Below are positions 41,668-51,223 of a stretch of DNA of 64,000 nucleotides, piece by piece (the stretch's first letter is position 1; each line of letters opens with the position of its first letter). Both the position numbers and the translations under genes were made by a program. The notes under the pieces were generated by a model. That model saw only the letters and a program-made list of their open reading frames with translations. It ran no database searches and was not told the origin of the DNA. Source of the stretch: Flavobacterium sp. DG2-3 (GTDB taxonomy: Bacteria > Bacteroidota > Bacteroidia > Flavobacteriales > Flavobacteriaceae); assembly GCF_030730925.1 (NCBI RefSeq), contig NZ_JAVAMB010000001.1, forward strand, positions 434,001-498,000, in the 5' to 3' direction.

Positions 41668-43305
41668 ATGTATCCGTATTTCAAAAAGAAATTTATTATA
41701 CCAGTCGCTGCGGCGGGAATGTTGTTTGTTGGAACCAGTTTTAAAGAAGACTTTTTTGAAATTGCTAAACAAATCGAAATTTTTACGACTTTGTTTAAAG
41801 CTGTAAACACCAATTATGTAGACGATACCAACCCCGGAGACTTGATGGATAAAGCAATCAAGAGCATGTTAGGAAGTCTGGATCCGTACACGGTTTACTT
41901 TAATGAACAAGATGTTGTCAATTTCAAAATCAATAATACTGGAGAATATACTGGAATTGGCGCTTTGATTTCTAGAAAAAAAGATCGTTTGATTGTTCGT
42001 GAACCTTATAAAAATTATCCTGCCGACAAAGCCGGACTTAAAGCGGGTGACGAAATTATTCAGATTGGAGACATTTTAATTGCCGATTTTAAAGATGATG
42101 CTTCTTCTTTATTGAAGGGAACTAAAAACACAAAAATCAACATTAAATATCTTCGTCAAGGAAAACCTTTTACTACTGTTTTGATTTTGGATGAAGTGGA
42201 TATTAAATCAGTTCCTTTTTACGGAAAAATTGATGATAAAACGGGTTATATCGTTTTGGCGCATTTTAGCAGAAAAGCTTCTGCCGAAGTGAAAGACGCA
42301 TTAGAAAAACTAAAAGCTGACGGTGCGAAACAAATTGTTTTGGATTTGAGAGGAAATCCTGGTGGTTTGCTAAACGAAGCTATTGACATCTGTAATTTAT
42401 TTGTTCCAAAGAATGAAGTAATTGTAACGACTAAATCACGAATTGAAAAACACAATAATACTTATAAAACGCAAAAAGAACCGATTGATACTGAAATTCC
42501 GCTAGCGATTTTAGTAAACGGAAGAAGTGCTTCGGCTTCAGAAATTGTTTCTGGTGCGTTGCAAGATTTGGATCGTGCTGTTGTTTTAGGAAGCAGAAGT
42601 TTCGGAAAAGGTTTAGTACAACGTTCTGTTGATCTTACTTACGGAACACAATTGAAAGTGACCATTTCGAGATATTACACACCTTCTGGAAGATGCATTC
42701 AAGCTTTGGATTATGCGCACAAAGATAAAAATGGCGTGGCTCAGAAAACAGATGCCAAAAACTATAACGCTTTTAAAACTAGAAAAGGACGAACGGTTTA
42801 TGATGGTGGAGGTGTTTTACCAGATATTGAACTGGAAGAAGCTAAAACAAGTGCCATAGCAACGGCTTTGATAAAAAATGATGGAGTTTTTGATTATGCA
42901 ACAACTTACTATTATAAAAATCCAAATCTGGGCGATAAGATTCCAACTTTGACTGATGCTGACTACGCTGCCTTCAAACAATATTTAAAAACGAATAAAA
43001 TCACTTTTGATACCGAAACAGAAGTGGCTTTGAAAAATACTTTAGCAGCAGCTAAAAAAGAAAAAATTGATGAGACGATTAATGCCGAATATCAGCAATT
43101 ACTGAATGCTTTAGAAAAAAGCGAAACGACTTTACTGGATAAAAACCAAAAAGAAATCAAAAACATGATTTTGGAAGAATTGATTAAAAGATATCAATAC
43201 CAAGAAGGTTTGTATCAGTATTATTTAAAAAACAATTCAGAAATTAAAAGAGCAGTTAGTGTATTAAATAACCAAACAGAATATAAGACGATTTTAAAAA
43301 TGTAG
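41668..43305 (+). CDS. S41 C-terminal processing protease
   Basis: A 545-residue protease with an N-terminal anchor, a PDZ domain (about 90-165, with EYTGIGALISRKKDRL) and the S41 catalytic core. The serine-lysine pair is in GRSASASEIVSG (Ser289) and SFGKGLVQ (Lys314), and FDLRG-type strand VLDLRGNPGGLLNEA. These proteases trim exported proteins at C termini. It lies between the lipoprotein and an OmpA-domain protein, so it probably works on cell-wall-linked partners. Confidence 0.93.
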   Translation: MYPYFKKKFIIPVAAAGMLFVGTSFKEDFFEIAKQIEIFTTLFKAVNTNYVDDTNPGDLMDKAIKSMLGSLDPYTVYFNEQDVVNFKINNTGEYTGIGALISRKKDRLIVREPYKNYPADKAGLKAGDEIIQIGDILIADFKDDASSLLKGTKNTKINIKYLRQGKPFTTVLILDEVDIKSVPFYGKIDDKTGYIVLAHFSRKASAEVKDALEKLKADGAKQIVLDLRGNPGGLLNEAIDICNLFVPKNEVIVTTKSRIEKHNNTYKTQKEPIDTEIPLAILVNGRSASASEIVSGALQDLDRAVVLGSRSFGKGLVQRSVDLTYGTQLKVTISRYYTPSGRCIQALDYAHKDKNGVAQKTDAKNYNAFKTRKGRTVYDGGGVLPDIELEEAKTSAIATALIKNDGVFDYATTYYYKNPNLGDKIPTLTDADYAAFKQYLKTNKITFDTETEVALKNTLAAAKKEKIDETINAEYQQLLNALEKSETTLLDKNQKEIKNMILEELIKRYQYQEGLYQYYLKNNSEIKRAVSVLNNQTEYKTILKM

Positions 43306-43308
43306 TGA

Positions 43309-44112
43309 ATGAAGATAACTCTAGCCTTGATTCTTTTTTCATTTTATACAGTAGAAGCACAACAAAAACCTGTTGAAACGATTTATTTTGAATTTGACAG
43401 ATATGATTTGACCAACCAGCAAATCAATGTGGTTTCTAACTTTATAAAGAACATAGACACTGCAAAAATAGAGTCTATACAGATTTATGGCTATTGTGAT
43501 GATCGCGGAAATGATGAGTATAACTTTAGATTATCTAATAATCGGGCGAATACAATTCAGAATTTGTTGGTCAAAAAAGGATTCAATCAGAGTAAAATTG
43601 TCATTTTGGAAGGAAAAGGGCGTGTTGTCGTAAAACCAGATACGGTAGAAAATCTTTACGAATCGCGTCTACGGAATCGGCGGGTTGACTTGATCGCCGT
43701 TAAGAAAAATAGTTTCGGAAAAGGAATGCATACTTCTTTTAAAGACAATCTAAAAGTTGGGGATAAGGTTTGTATGGAATCGATTCTGTTTGATATTGGA
43801 AGTGCAAAACTTACTGGCACTTCTAAAAAAGAACTCGATAAAATTGCCTTAACACTCCAGAAGCACAGAAATCTAAATTTTGAAATACGCGGTCATGTCT
43901 GTTGCACGCCCGAAATTTACAGCGACGGTATTGACAGGGCCACTAGAGAAAGAAGACTTTCGTGGAATCGCGCCAAAACTGTTTTTCATTATTTAATGTC
44001 CAAAAAAATATCCAAAAGCCGCATGACTTATGTCGGCTGCGGCAATAAGTATCCGCTAGGTCGAGGTGATAATTATGATCGGCGGGTGGAGTTTGTAATT
44101 ACTAAGATTTAG
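43309..44112 (+). CDS. OmpA-family protein with two peptidoglycan-binding domains
   Basis: A 267-residue exported protein with two OmpA_C-like domains in tandem: FEFDRYDLTNQQINVVSNFI...RNRRVDLIAV (about 25-130) and SILFDIGSAKLTGTSKKELD...DNYDRRVEFVI (about 155-266). Both have the NxxLSxxRA/NRR-type ligands, with RLSWNRAKTV in the second. It has no transmembrane barrel. It starts 3 nt after the protease stop. It would hold an envelope complex to peptidoglycan. Confidence 0.85.
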   Translation: MKITLALILFSFYTVEAQQKPVETIYFEFDRYDLTNQQINVVSNFIKNIDTAKIESIQIYGYCDDRGNDEYNFRLSNNRANTIQNLLVKKGFNQSKIVILEGKGRVVVKPDTVENLYESRLRNRRVDLIAVKKNSFGKGMHTSFKDNLKVGDKVCMESILFDIGSAKLTGTSKKELDKIALTLQKHRNLNFEIRGHVCCTPEIYSDGIDRATRERRLSWNRAKTVFHYLMSKKISKSRMTYVGCGNKYPLGRGDNYDRRVEFVITKI

Positions 44113-44190
44113 CTTTTTTTTGGAGCTTCTAAGGTGCTGAGTTGCTAAGCTCCTGAGATAATGCTGAGTCTATGACTTCGTCATAAGCTT

Positions 44191-44637
44191 TTATTCTCTG
44201 ATCATTTCTATGTGCGGAATATCGTCTTCTAAATACATTTCGCTGGTTTGAACGAAACCGTGGCTTTCGTAAAATTTCTTCAGATACAATTGTGCTCCAA
44301 TGGTTATTTTGTCTTTTCCAAAATTCGATTTAATTTGGGCAATTGCTTCACGCATTAAATCATGTCCAAATTTTCTATCTCTGTAATTTTGATCTACAGT
44401 GACTCTTCCGATAGAAGCATTATCAAAACTAATTCCCGCATCAAATAATCTTGAATAGGCTACAATTTTGCCTTCAAATTCACCAATAAGGTGCAATGCT
44501 TTCTTGTCTTTATCGTCAAGATCCAAATAAACGCAGTTTTGCTCTACTACAAAGATCTCGCTTCGCAATCTGAGCACATCATATAACTCAAACACCGTTA
44601 ATGCCTCAAAAGGCTTAATTTTCCATTTTAATTCCAT
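44191..44637 (-). CDS. elaA: GNAT acetyltransferase ElaA
   Basis: A 148-residue protein that matches ElaA from the start (RLRSEIFVVEQNCVYLDLDD) through AYSRLF and SIGRVTVDQNYRDRKFGHDL. The substrate of ElaA is not known. It faces the OmpA gene convergently and stands alone. Confidence 0.88.
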   Translation of the reverse strand: MELKWKIKPFEALTVFELYDVLRLRSEIFVVEQNCVYLDLDDKDKKALHLIGEFEGKIVAYSRLFDAGISFDNASIGRVTVDQNYRDRKFGHDLMREAIAQIKSNFGKDKITIGAQLYLKKFYESHGFVQTSEMYLEDDIPHIEMIRE

Positions 44638-44648
44638 TCTACTTTAAA

Positions 44649-44776
44649 TTTTGCCGCGAAGGCACAAAGATTATTAAAAAAATGCAAAGGTGCAATCGCA
44701 ATTGCACCTTTGCATTTTTTATCTTAGTGATAAAAACTTAAAAAGACCTTTGTGCCTTTGTGTCTTCGTGGCAAAA
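44649..44776 (-). terminator. Double inverted repeat with a perfect 20-bp hairpin
   Basis: The inner hairpin AAAAAATGCAAAGGTGCAAT (44677-44696) / ATTGCACCTTTGCATTTTTT (44701-44720) has a 4-nt loop and no mismatch. An outer imperfect stem (TTTTGCCGCGAAGGCACAAA at 44649 and CTTTGTGTCTTCGTGGCAAA at 44756) encloses it. It is downstream of the DUF1579 gene on the minus strand. Confidence 0.85.
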
Positions 44777-44823
44777 CTTAAAAAAACCTTTGCAACTTTG
44801 TCACTTTGTCCCTTTTAGAAAAA

Positions 44824-45465
44824 CTACTTTTTCGTCATAACAATTTCCATGCTTTTATATTCTGATCCGTTTTTGACATCGTACATTTCCATTTTTCTGG
44901 TTTTTGCATCTACAATTGTATATACTTCTCTGTAAGGTGTTTTTTTACCGTTCATTGGGTTTACCATATCTCCTTTTAGCTCCATGCTTTTTGTAGCTTC
45001 GTCATATTTACCAACAGCAACCATCATTCCGGTTCCCATATTATCAATAAAGGTTGTAGTGTATTCTTTGCTGGCATTATTGTACGCTAAAGTGCTTTTT
45101 CCTTCAAATGGCTGTCCCATCATTGTTCCTTTGTAATTTGCTTCTTGGTAACGTCCGCCTAAAATCATTTTAATGTCGGCTGTAGAAGTTGCTTTTTCTG
45201 GTTTGCCATTTGGTTCTGACCAAAAAGTCATATCGCAATTCCACGTTCCAACCTCATCGGCCATTAATTTATGCGGATTTCCAGGAGTTGCATATTCCTG
45301 CCAAGCTTTCATTTGTGCAGCAGAATCTAGCGGCGCTTCTGCAACCGGTTCTTCGGTTTTAATAGAGTCTGTTGCTGGTGGAGTTGCTGTTTCGTCTTTT
45401 ACTTCTTTTTTGCAAGAAGCAAAGCACATGGTTATCATTACTAATGCTGTGGTTAATTTTTTCAT
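44824..45465 (-). CDS. DUF1579-domain lipoprotein
   Basis: A 213-residue protein with a lipobox (MCFASC), a Pro/Glu-rich spacer, and a DUF1579 domain starting GTWNCDMTFWSEPNGKP, with KMILGGRYQEANYKG and GKSTLAYNN. These lipocalin-like domains are common in Bacteroidetes and have unknown ligands. Single gene. Confidence 0.85.
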   Translation of the reverse strand: MKKLTTALVMITMCFASCKKEVKDETATPPATDSIKTEEPVAEAPLDSAAQMKAWQEYATPGNPHKLMADEVGTWNCDMTFWSEPNGKPEKATSTADIKMILGGRYQEANYKGTMMGQPFEGKSTLAYNNASKEYTTTFIDNMGTGMMVAVGKYDEATKSMELKGDMVNPMNGKKTPYREVYTIVDAKTRKMEMYDVKNGSEYKSMEIVMTKK

Positions 45466-45513
45466 AACTATTTGTTTTAATGTTTGTTATGAATAAAAGT
45501 ACGAAAATTTTTG

Positions 45514-45900
45514 GTTTGTTTCAGATTTCATGTTTGATATGCTTTGTCTGTATTATAGCGCAGAGCTCGCAAAGGGTTTTCGCAAAGAACGCTGAGTGTT
45601 TTTTGAGAAGGCGAAGTTCGCAAAGCTGTATGTGTATTTGACTATACAACTCTTTAACCTGAAACTTGACATAAAAGTTTGATATGCTTTGTCTGTTTTT
45701 AACGCAAAGGACGCAAAGATATTTTAATTGCGAGATTAAGTAGAATCTATATATTGAGTTCGCAAAGCTTTGTGAGCTTATCATTTTAATGATACCCTCA
45801 AAAAAACTTAGCGTTCTTTGCGAAAAAACCTTTGCGAACTCTGCGGTAAAACACATAAAGCATATCAAACTTGAAACGTTAGACATGAAACCTGAAACAA
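45514..45900. repeat. Roughly 90-bp-arm inverted repeat filling the 439-bp gap
   Basis: The left arm (45514-45604) runs TTTCATGTTTGATATGCTTT, GCGCAGAGCTCGCAAAGG, TTTTCGCAAAGAACGCTGAG; the right (45799-45900) is its inverse: CTTAGCGTTCTTTGCGAAAA, AACCTTTGCGAACTCTGCGG, AAAGCATATCAAAC, then TGAAAC words. A third, direct copy of GTTTGATATGCTTTGTCTGT stands in between (45677-45696). No gene is present in 45466-45904. Confidence 0.85.
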
Positions 45901-45904
45901 AAAA

Positions 45905-46873
45905 CTATCTCTTGTCGATTTTTACTGTTTTTATAATTGCTTCGAGGTTTAGCATTAAATCGCGTTCTTGGTGTGAAGGGGAATAGGAGAATCCTTCTAT
46001 TACTAAAACGCGATTAAAGTTTTCGTCTATTATGGAGTAATTGATAAATGGACCCGTCATAAAATCGTTTTTCAATTCCCAAGTTCCTTTGGTTTCGAAT
46101 GCGTTTTTATTGTCCAACATTACTTTCGAGAAATAGGGTGCGTAAGCTTCGCTGGTAATCATTTGTGTATTGGGTTCTCGCCCTTGAATGTATTTACCGA
46201 TTGAGTCGCGCATTTTTACGATGGCATTTACTACATCTTTTTTCTTTTTGAAATTGCGAAGTGGAATCTGGTAAATTAATAAACTGGTATTACCGCTTAT
46301 AATTTCTTTTTTGAGCCAGATAAATTTCTTTTTGTGAAGCATATATTCGTATCCTGTTGGAATCTGAATATTGATGTGGAATTTGTTTTTGATAATGGCT
46401 TTATTTAGCAATGAAGCACTATTATCTTCCTGAATTTTCTGAATTTCGGCATCACGAATAATTTTTATTATTTGCGGGGCATTCAATTCTAGACTGCAGG
46501 TAATATCGTCTACAGATTTGCCGTAAATGCGAAAAGTATTGTGTGGTAATGTTTTGCTTCGAATGATTTCGAACTTTTCTGTGGCGGCTTTTTTAACCAC
46601 AATAATGCTTCTACTATCGGTCACAAAACCTTCAAGCAATCTGGCAGGGTACTGATTTATGGTAAAAAGCGGTTCTTCTTGGGTAAGTCCAAGAACTGGT
46701 GAGGCAAATTTATTTCTGATGCTATCACCTACTTCTCCATACCACAACTGGTCGTCAACAATGACCGAAATGGTATTGGTTTTTCCTGAAACAGTTTCGC
46801 TTTGCTTTTCGCTTTTGAAACAAGAAGTCAGAAAAAATGGGACTAATAGCAATAAAAAATGGGTTTTATTCAT
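45905..46873 (-). CDS. DUF4837-family lipoprotein
   Basis: A 322-residue protein with a lipobox (FFLTSC), and then NTISVIVDDQLWYGEVGDSI and IPTGYEYMLHKKKFIWLKKE, which fit DUF4837 proteins of Bacteroidetes. Role unknown. It is 46 nt downstream of the MltD-like gene on the same strand, which gives a likely peptidoglycan or envelope role. Confidence 0.85.
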   Translation of the reverse strand: MNKTHFLLLLVPFFLTSCFKSEKQSETVSGKTNTISVIVDDQLWYGEVGDSIRNKFASPVLGLTQEEPLFTINQYPARLLEGFVTDSRSIIVVKKAATEKFEIIRSKTLPHNTFRIYGKSVDDITCSLELNAPQIIKIIRDAEIQKIQEDNSASLLNKAIIKNKFHINIQIPTGYEYMLHKKKFIWLKKEIISGNTSLLIYQIPLRNFKKKKDVVNAIVKMRDSIGKYIQGREPNTQMITSEAYAPYFSKVMLDNKNAFETKGTWELKNDFMTGPFINYSIIDENFNRVLVIEGFSYSPSHQERDLMLNLEAIIKTVKIDKR

Positions 46874-46919
46874 TTTTTTAATTTATGAAATAAAACCCAA
46901 ATTTAATAAGATTATTCTA

Positions 46920-48743
46920 TTATCCGTTTATTTTAAGTTTCATTCCCGGTTTAATATCTTCATCTTTAATGCCATTCCATTTTTTAATATCTGAAATTGT
47001 TACTCCAGGATATTTTTTAGAAATGCTGTATAAAGAATCTCCTTTTTTAACGTAATAATCTTCACTAACGTTTTTAGAAGCCGCTTTTTTCTTGAATGAA
47101 TCAACCGAGTTTGATGCAATTGCTGTTGAAGTTGGCTCTTCTATAACTATCGCTGCTTTAGAAATAATCAATGTTTTTCCTAAACCAATGTTATTTGAAG
47201 TTAAATTGTTAAGTTCTTTTAACTCCGCAATAGTCGTACCGAATTTCTTTGCAATGCTTCCTAAATTGTCTCCAGCTACTACAACATAGTCCATGTCAAC
47301 AGCTGTTGGCTTATCTTTATCATCAGCAGATGCGATTGCTTCTTCTTTTTTGTCTATAGCTGCATTTGCTTTAATAGTCGAAGGTTCATCAGATTTTATC
47401 TTTAAACTTCTGCCTATTGCTACAGCATTTGTTTTTAGATTATTCCATTTTTTAATTTCGCTAATGCTTACATCATACTTTGCAGCAATTGCTCCTAAAT
47501 TGTCTCCTTTTCTAACTTTATAAAATTCGAAATCGCCATTATCAATTGTTGCAGGTTTTGCAACAGCAGGTTTAGCCACTTTCGCTTTTGGAGCATATTT
47601 AACTGCTAATCTAGATGAAGTAGATCTGAAATTTGTATCATAATTAACGTAAGCATAAATCTGCTCTTCGTTTGAAACGAATGTCGCTACTTTGTCTTTT
47701 GGAAGTCTAATAAAATGCTGCTCTCCTTGATAGAAAGGCACAACTTCTCTTTTATAAGAAGGATTTAAAAGTTTTATTTGTGATTGTGGCATGTCTAACA
47801 AATCAGCAATCTGTTTGAAAGACATTTGATTTTTTACACAAACTGTATCGGTTTCAAAGTTTTTCACAACCGCTCTTACTGGGTTAATTCCGTGCTCTTT
47901 ATGATATTCAAAAAGATACATTGTTGCTAAAAAAGCTGGAACGTAACCTTGAGTTTCTTTTGGAAGATAATTTCTGATGTCCCAGTATTTTGTTTTTCCG
48001 CCAGAACGACGAATCGCTTTGGTAACATTTCCTGGACCTGAGTTGTAAGAAGCTAAAACCAGTTCCCAGTCGCCAAAAATATTGAACATTTTGCTCATGT
48101 ATTCTGAAGCTGCGGCTGTAGCTTTAAGAGGATCACTTCTTTCGTCGATATAAGAATCGATTTTTAAAGCGTATTGTTTTCCGGTTCCGTACATAAACTG
48201 CCAAAGACCCGTGGCGCCCATTTTAGAAACTGCTTTAGGATTTAAAGCAGATTCTACAACGGCTAAATATTTTATTTCCAAAGGGACGTTTTGTTTGGCA
48301 AAAGCATCCTCGAATATTGGGAAATAATATTCTGATAAAGCCATTAATCGAGAAAACGATTTTTTACGATTCTTAAGAAATGACTTTATTACATTTTCTA
48401 ATCCTTGATTGTATTCTATCTCAAAAGGTGATTTCTGATTCATCGCCGCCAAACGCTGTTTTAGCAATTCGGTTGGAAGTTCTTCATCAACAGTAACGTC
48501 CTTGTTAATGGTTTGAATGTCTTTGGTCAGATCATCATAAATATCTAGACTTACTAATTCGTTCATCCAAAGACTGTCAACTTTTGAAGCTAAATGATCT
48601 TTTTTGAATGTGCTTTTAATAGAATCTAAATACGACAACTTAATGTCTTGCTTTATTTCTTTCGAGAACTCTGCAGATTCCTGCGCGAACATCGACATAG
48701 AAAACAAAGCGGTCACCACTAAGGATATTTTCTTTACAATCAT
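46920..48743 (-). CDS. MltD-like lytic transglycosylase with three LysM domains
   Basis: A 607-residue protein: signal peptide (MIVKKISLVVTALFSMSMFA), a goose-lysozyme-like SLT domain (about 110-270) with the catalytic glutamate in AVVESALNPKAVSKMGATGL and SYNSGPGNVTKAIRR, and three LysM modules (about 410-455, 485-530, 560-605; each GD.LGxIA/SIS type). It cuts glycan strands in the wall and holds to them by LysM. An upstream codon at 48800 would add 19 residues that do not look like a signal peptide. Followed on the same strand by the DUF4837 lipoprotein. Confidence 0.92.
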   Translation of the reverse strand: MIVKKISLVVTALFSMSMFAQESAEFSKEIKQDIKLSYLDSIKSTFKKDHLASKVDSLWMNELVSLDIYDDLTKDIQTINKDVTVDEELPTELLKQRLAAMNQKSPFEIEYNQGLENVIKSFLKNRKKSFSRLMALSEYYFPIFEDAFAKQNVPLEIKYLAVVESALNPKAVSKMGATGLWQFMYGTGKQYALKIDSYIDERSDPLKATAAASEYMSKMFNIFGDWELVLASYNSGPGNVTKAIRRSGGKTKYWDIRNYLPKETQGYVPAFLATMYLFEYHKEHGINPVRAVVKNFETDTVCVKNQMSFKQIADLLDMPQSQIKLLNPSYKREVVPFYQGEQHFIRLPKDKVATFVSNEEQIYAYVNYDTNFRSTSSRLAVKYAPKAKVAKPAVAKPATIDNGDFEFYKVRKGDNLGAIAAKYDVSISEIKKWNNLKTNAVAIGRSLKIKSDEPSTIKANAAIDKKEEAIASADDKDKPTAVDMDYVVVAGDNLGSIAKKFGTTIAELKELNNLTSNNIGLGKTLIISKAAIVIEEPTSTAIASNSVDSFKKKAASKNVSEDYYVKKGDSLYSISKKYPGVTISDIKKWNGIKDEDIKPGMKLKING

Positions 48744-48853
48744 ATAACATTTTTTTAAAATTCTGTAATTCAAACAATTACAAGAGTTGTATTTTTGCAA
48801 ATCTAAGCCCTTTATTGAAGAAAAGTGTTTAAAAAAATGTTAATTGTGATATT

Positions 48854-50041
48854 TTAGTCTAAAATCGCTGCAATTCCAGGTAAAACTCTTCCTTCTAACA
48901 TTTCAAGCATTGCCCCGCCACCAGTGGAAACGTAGCTCATTTTGTCTTCAAATCCGAACTGTTTTACTGCTGCAACAGAATCTCCACCACCTACTAATGA
49001 AAATGCTCCATTTTCTGTAGCTTCTGCGATATAATCTCCTAATGCGATTGTTCCTTTAGAGAAAGTTTCCATTTCGAAAACTCCTAATGGACCATTCCAA
49101 AGAATCGTTTTTGAACCTAAAATTACTTTTTTAAAGTTCTCTAAAGATTTTGGACCTGCATCTAAACCTTGCCATCCGTCAGGAATTGCAGTTACGTCTA
49201 CAACCTGAGTATTAGCAGTATTTGAGAAATCGTCTGCAGCAATAACATCAACAGGAATATGAACCTGAACATTTTTTTCTTTAGCTAATCTTAAAATCTC
49301 AAGAGCTAAATCTAATTTGTCATCTTCGCAGATAGACTCACCGATTTTTCCGCCTTGCGCTTTAATGAAAGTAAAAGTCATTCCACCTCCAATAATCATG
49401 TGATCTACTTTATCTAAGATATTTTCGATAACGGTGATTTTAGAAGAAACTTTAGATCCTCCAAGAACTGCTGTTACAGGTTTTTCACTGTTTTTAAGAA
49501 CTTTATTTAAACTGTCAATTTCTTTTGCCAATAATGTTCCGAAAGTTTTATCGTTTGGAAAAAATTGTGCAATAATTGTAGTAGATGCGTGCGCTCTGTG
49601 AGCTGTACCAAATGCATCGTTTACATAAATATCTCCAAGAGAAGCTAATTCTTTAGCGAAAGCTACATCTCCAGCTTCTTCTTCAGCATGAAAACGTAAA
49701 TTTTCTAATAAAAGAACTTCGCCTGGTTTTAAATCTTTTGCTACAGTTTGAGCTGGTTCTCCAACGCAATTTTCAGCAAATTTTACTTGAACTCCTAAAA
49801 TATCAGAAGCTGTTTTTAAGATATGTTTTAGAGAGTATTTCTCTTCTGCTCCTTTTGGTCTTCCTAAGTGAGACATTAAAATCACACTTCCGCCTTGTGC
49901 TAAAATAGCATCAATAGTCGGCTTTGCTGCTTCAATACGTGTAGTATCTGTTACATTAAAATTTTCATCCAATGGCACGTTGAAGTCAACACGGATAATT
50001 GCTTTTTTATTTTTAAAATCGAAATCGTTTAAAGTTTTCAT
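48854..50041 (-). CDS. pgk: Phosphoglycerate kinase
   Basis: A 395-residue glycolytic enzyme with [42 protein letters not shown], and the C-terminal GGGDSVAAV and [13 protein letters not shown]. Full length. It is transcribed alone ahead of the transglycosylase, 110 bp away. Confidence 0.97.
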   Translation of the reverse strand: MKTLNDFDFKNKKAIIRVDFNVPLDENFNVTDTTRIEAAKPTIDAILAQGGSVILMSHLGRPKGAEEKYSLKHILKTASDILGVQVKFAENCVGEPAQTVAKDLKPGEVLLLENLRFHAEEEAGDVAFAKELASLGDIYVNDAFGTAHRAHASTTIIAQFFPNDKTFGTLLAKEIDSLNKVLKNSEKPVTAVLGGSKVSSKITVIENILDKVDHMIIGGGMTFTFIKAQGGKIGESICEDDKLDLALEILRLAKEKNVQVHIPVDVIAADDFSNTANTQVVDVTAIPDGWQGLDAGPKSLENFKKVILGSKTILWNGPLGVFEMETFSKGTIALGDYIAEATENGAFSLVGGGDSVAAVKQFGFEDKMSYVSTGGGAMLEMLEGRVLPGIAAILD

Positions 50042-50073
50042 CTGCTAAATTTTTTAATTTTTTGAAAGAATAA

Positions 50074-50109
50074 CAAATATAGAACTTTTACAGTAGTCTA
50101 AATTTCAAA
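50074..50109 (-). promoter_or_regulatory. Promoter of pgk
   Basis: On the minus strand TTTG (50109-50106), 24 nt, then TATATTTG (50081-50074), followed 32 nt later by the ATG. The spacing is slightly long. Confidence 0.45.
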
Positions 50110-50199
50110 AAAGCAAAAATAATCGAGCAATAAAAACGAAAACGTTGTAAATTATGAAAACAAACAAATTAATTCTCAAAAATGATAAAAAAAGCTTGT

Positions 50200-51180
50200 T
50201 TAATCGTGAACTGGACTTTGCGTACAAGGACAGTTACTGATTGATTGCAAGAAGTCGAATCCGATTGTGATGGAGTGTGTTCCTGAATTATAAGATCCAA
50301 GACCATTAAACATAAGCTGATAAGAGTATGCAAAATAGAATTTAGATTTCATAAAACCAGCCATTGGCCCCATTGCCAAAGGTTTTGGGAACTGGTCGTT
50401 TAAGAAACGGTAAGAAACTCCAATCCAATAGTAATCCTCGTAACGGTTATAACGTCTGTATTTGAAGTTAAAATCGGTTGTAGAACGCTGGTCACTTGCA
50501 AAGTACTGTAAGAAAACAGATGGTTCGTATTCGATACGTCTATTTTCACCGTCTTTAAACGTGAAACCTGAATAGACCTGAAAGTTGGATAAAAGATCTG
50601 GTTCGTTTACTCTTTCCAAACTGATATTCTTTTTCAATACGTTGTTCGCATTAAAACTAAAGTAAAAGCCTCTGTTACGATACAAAGCACTAACATCAAA
50701 GTTATTATTAGCGCTATAACGGTTATCTGTTGGCTGCTGTCCTCCAATTGGCGGATTTCCATTACTTCCATCATTAAAGTTTCCAGTCTCAATTCGGAAA
50801 CTATTAAAGTTGTACGAGATACCAAAAGATAAATATTGTTCTGTACGATAATCTAAGATCAAGTGGTGAGCAAAAGAGATTTTGGCTCCTGTCTGTCTTG
50901 TATTTCCGTTACTATCATTATACAATGACAATCCAACTCCCGAACGATCAAGAACACGAAAATCTGCATACAATGATTGGTTATCTGGCGCATCTTTAAT
51001 TCCGACCCACTGCGTTAAACCATTGGCTCTAATACGGAGGTTATCTCCAATACCAGCATAAGCAGGGGAAAGAATAAAAGGGTTATCAGCTAAATACTGG
51101 GTAAACACTGGTAGGTTTAACTCTTGGCTGTAACTTGTTGTTACAGCCATGAGTACTAAGGATAAAATAAACTTTTTCAT
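50200..51180 (-). CDS. sprF: PorP/SprF-family outer-membrane partner of SprB
   Basis: A 326-residue protein: signal peptide (MKKFILSLVLMAVTTSYS), the PorP/SprF core (TQYLADNPFILSPAYAGIGD, SFGISYNFNSFRIE, DYYWIGVSYRF), and a barrel-like strand pattern. SprF-type proteins help the type IX secretion system move or hold the gliding adhesin SprB at the cell surface. The start at 51180 is chosen because the extended frame up to 51276 overlaps the adhesin's end with no signal peptide. It follows the adhesin by 43 nt. Confidence 0.92.
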   Translation of the reverse strand: MKKFILSLVLMAVTTSYSQELNLPVFTQYLADNPFILSPAYAGIGDNLRIRANGLTQWVGIKDAPDNQSLYADFRVLDRSGVGLSLYNDSNGNTRQTGAKISFAHHLILDYRTEQYLSFGISYNFNSFRIETGNFNDGSNGNPPIGGQQPTDNRYSANNNFDVSALYRNRGFYFSFNANNVLKKNISLERVNEPDLLSNFQVYSGFTFKDGENRRIEYEPSVFLQYFASDQRSTTDFNFKYRRYNRYEDYYWIGVSYRFLNDQFPKPLAMGPMAGFMKSKFYFAYSYQLMFNGLGSYNSGTHSITIGFDFLQSISNCPCTQSPVHD

Positions 51181-51223
51181 TGTAATAATTTTTTTAGACA
51201 ACATCATTGGGGCTATAATTTTG

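Noticed and set aside
45521..45886. 121-aa minus-strand frame in the 45.5-45.9 kb gap
   Set aside because: It lies wholly in the long inverted repeat, and its residues follow the repeat words; no protein-like composition.
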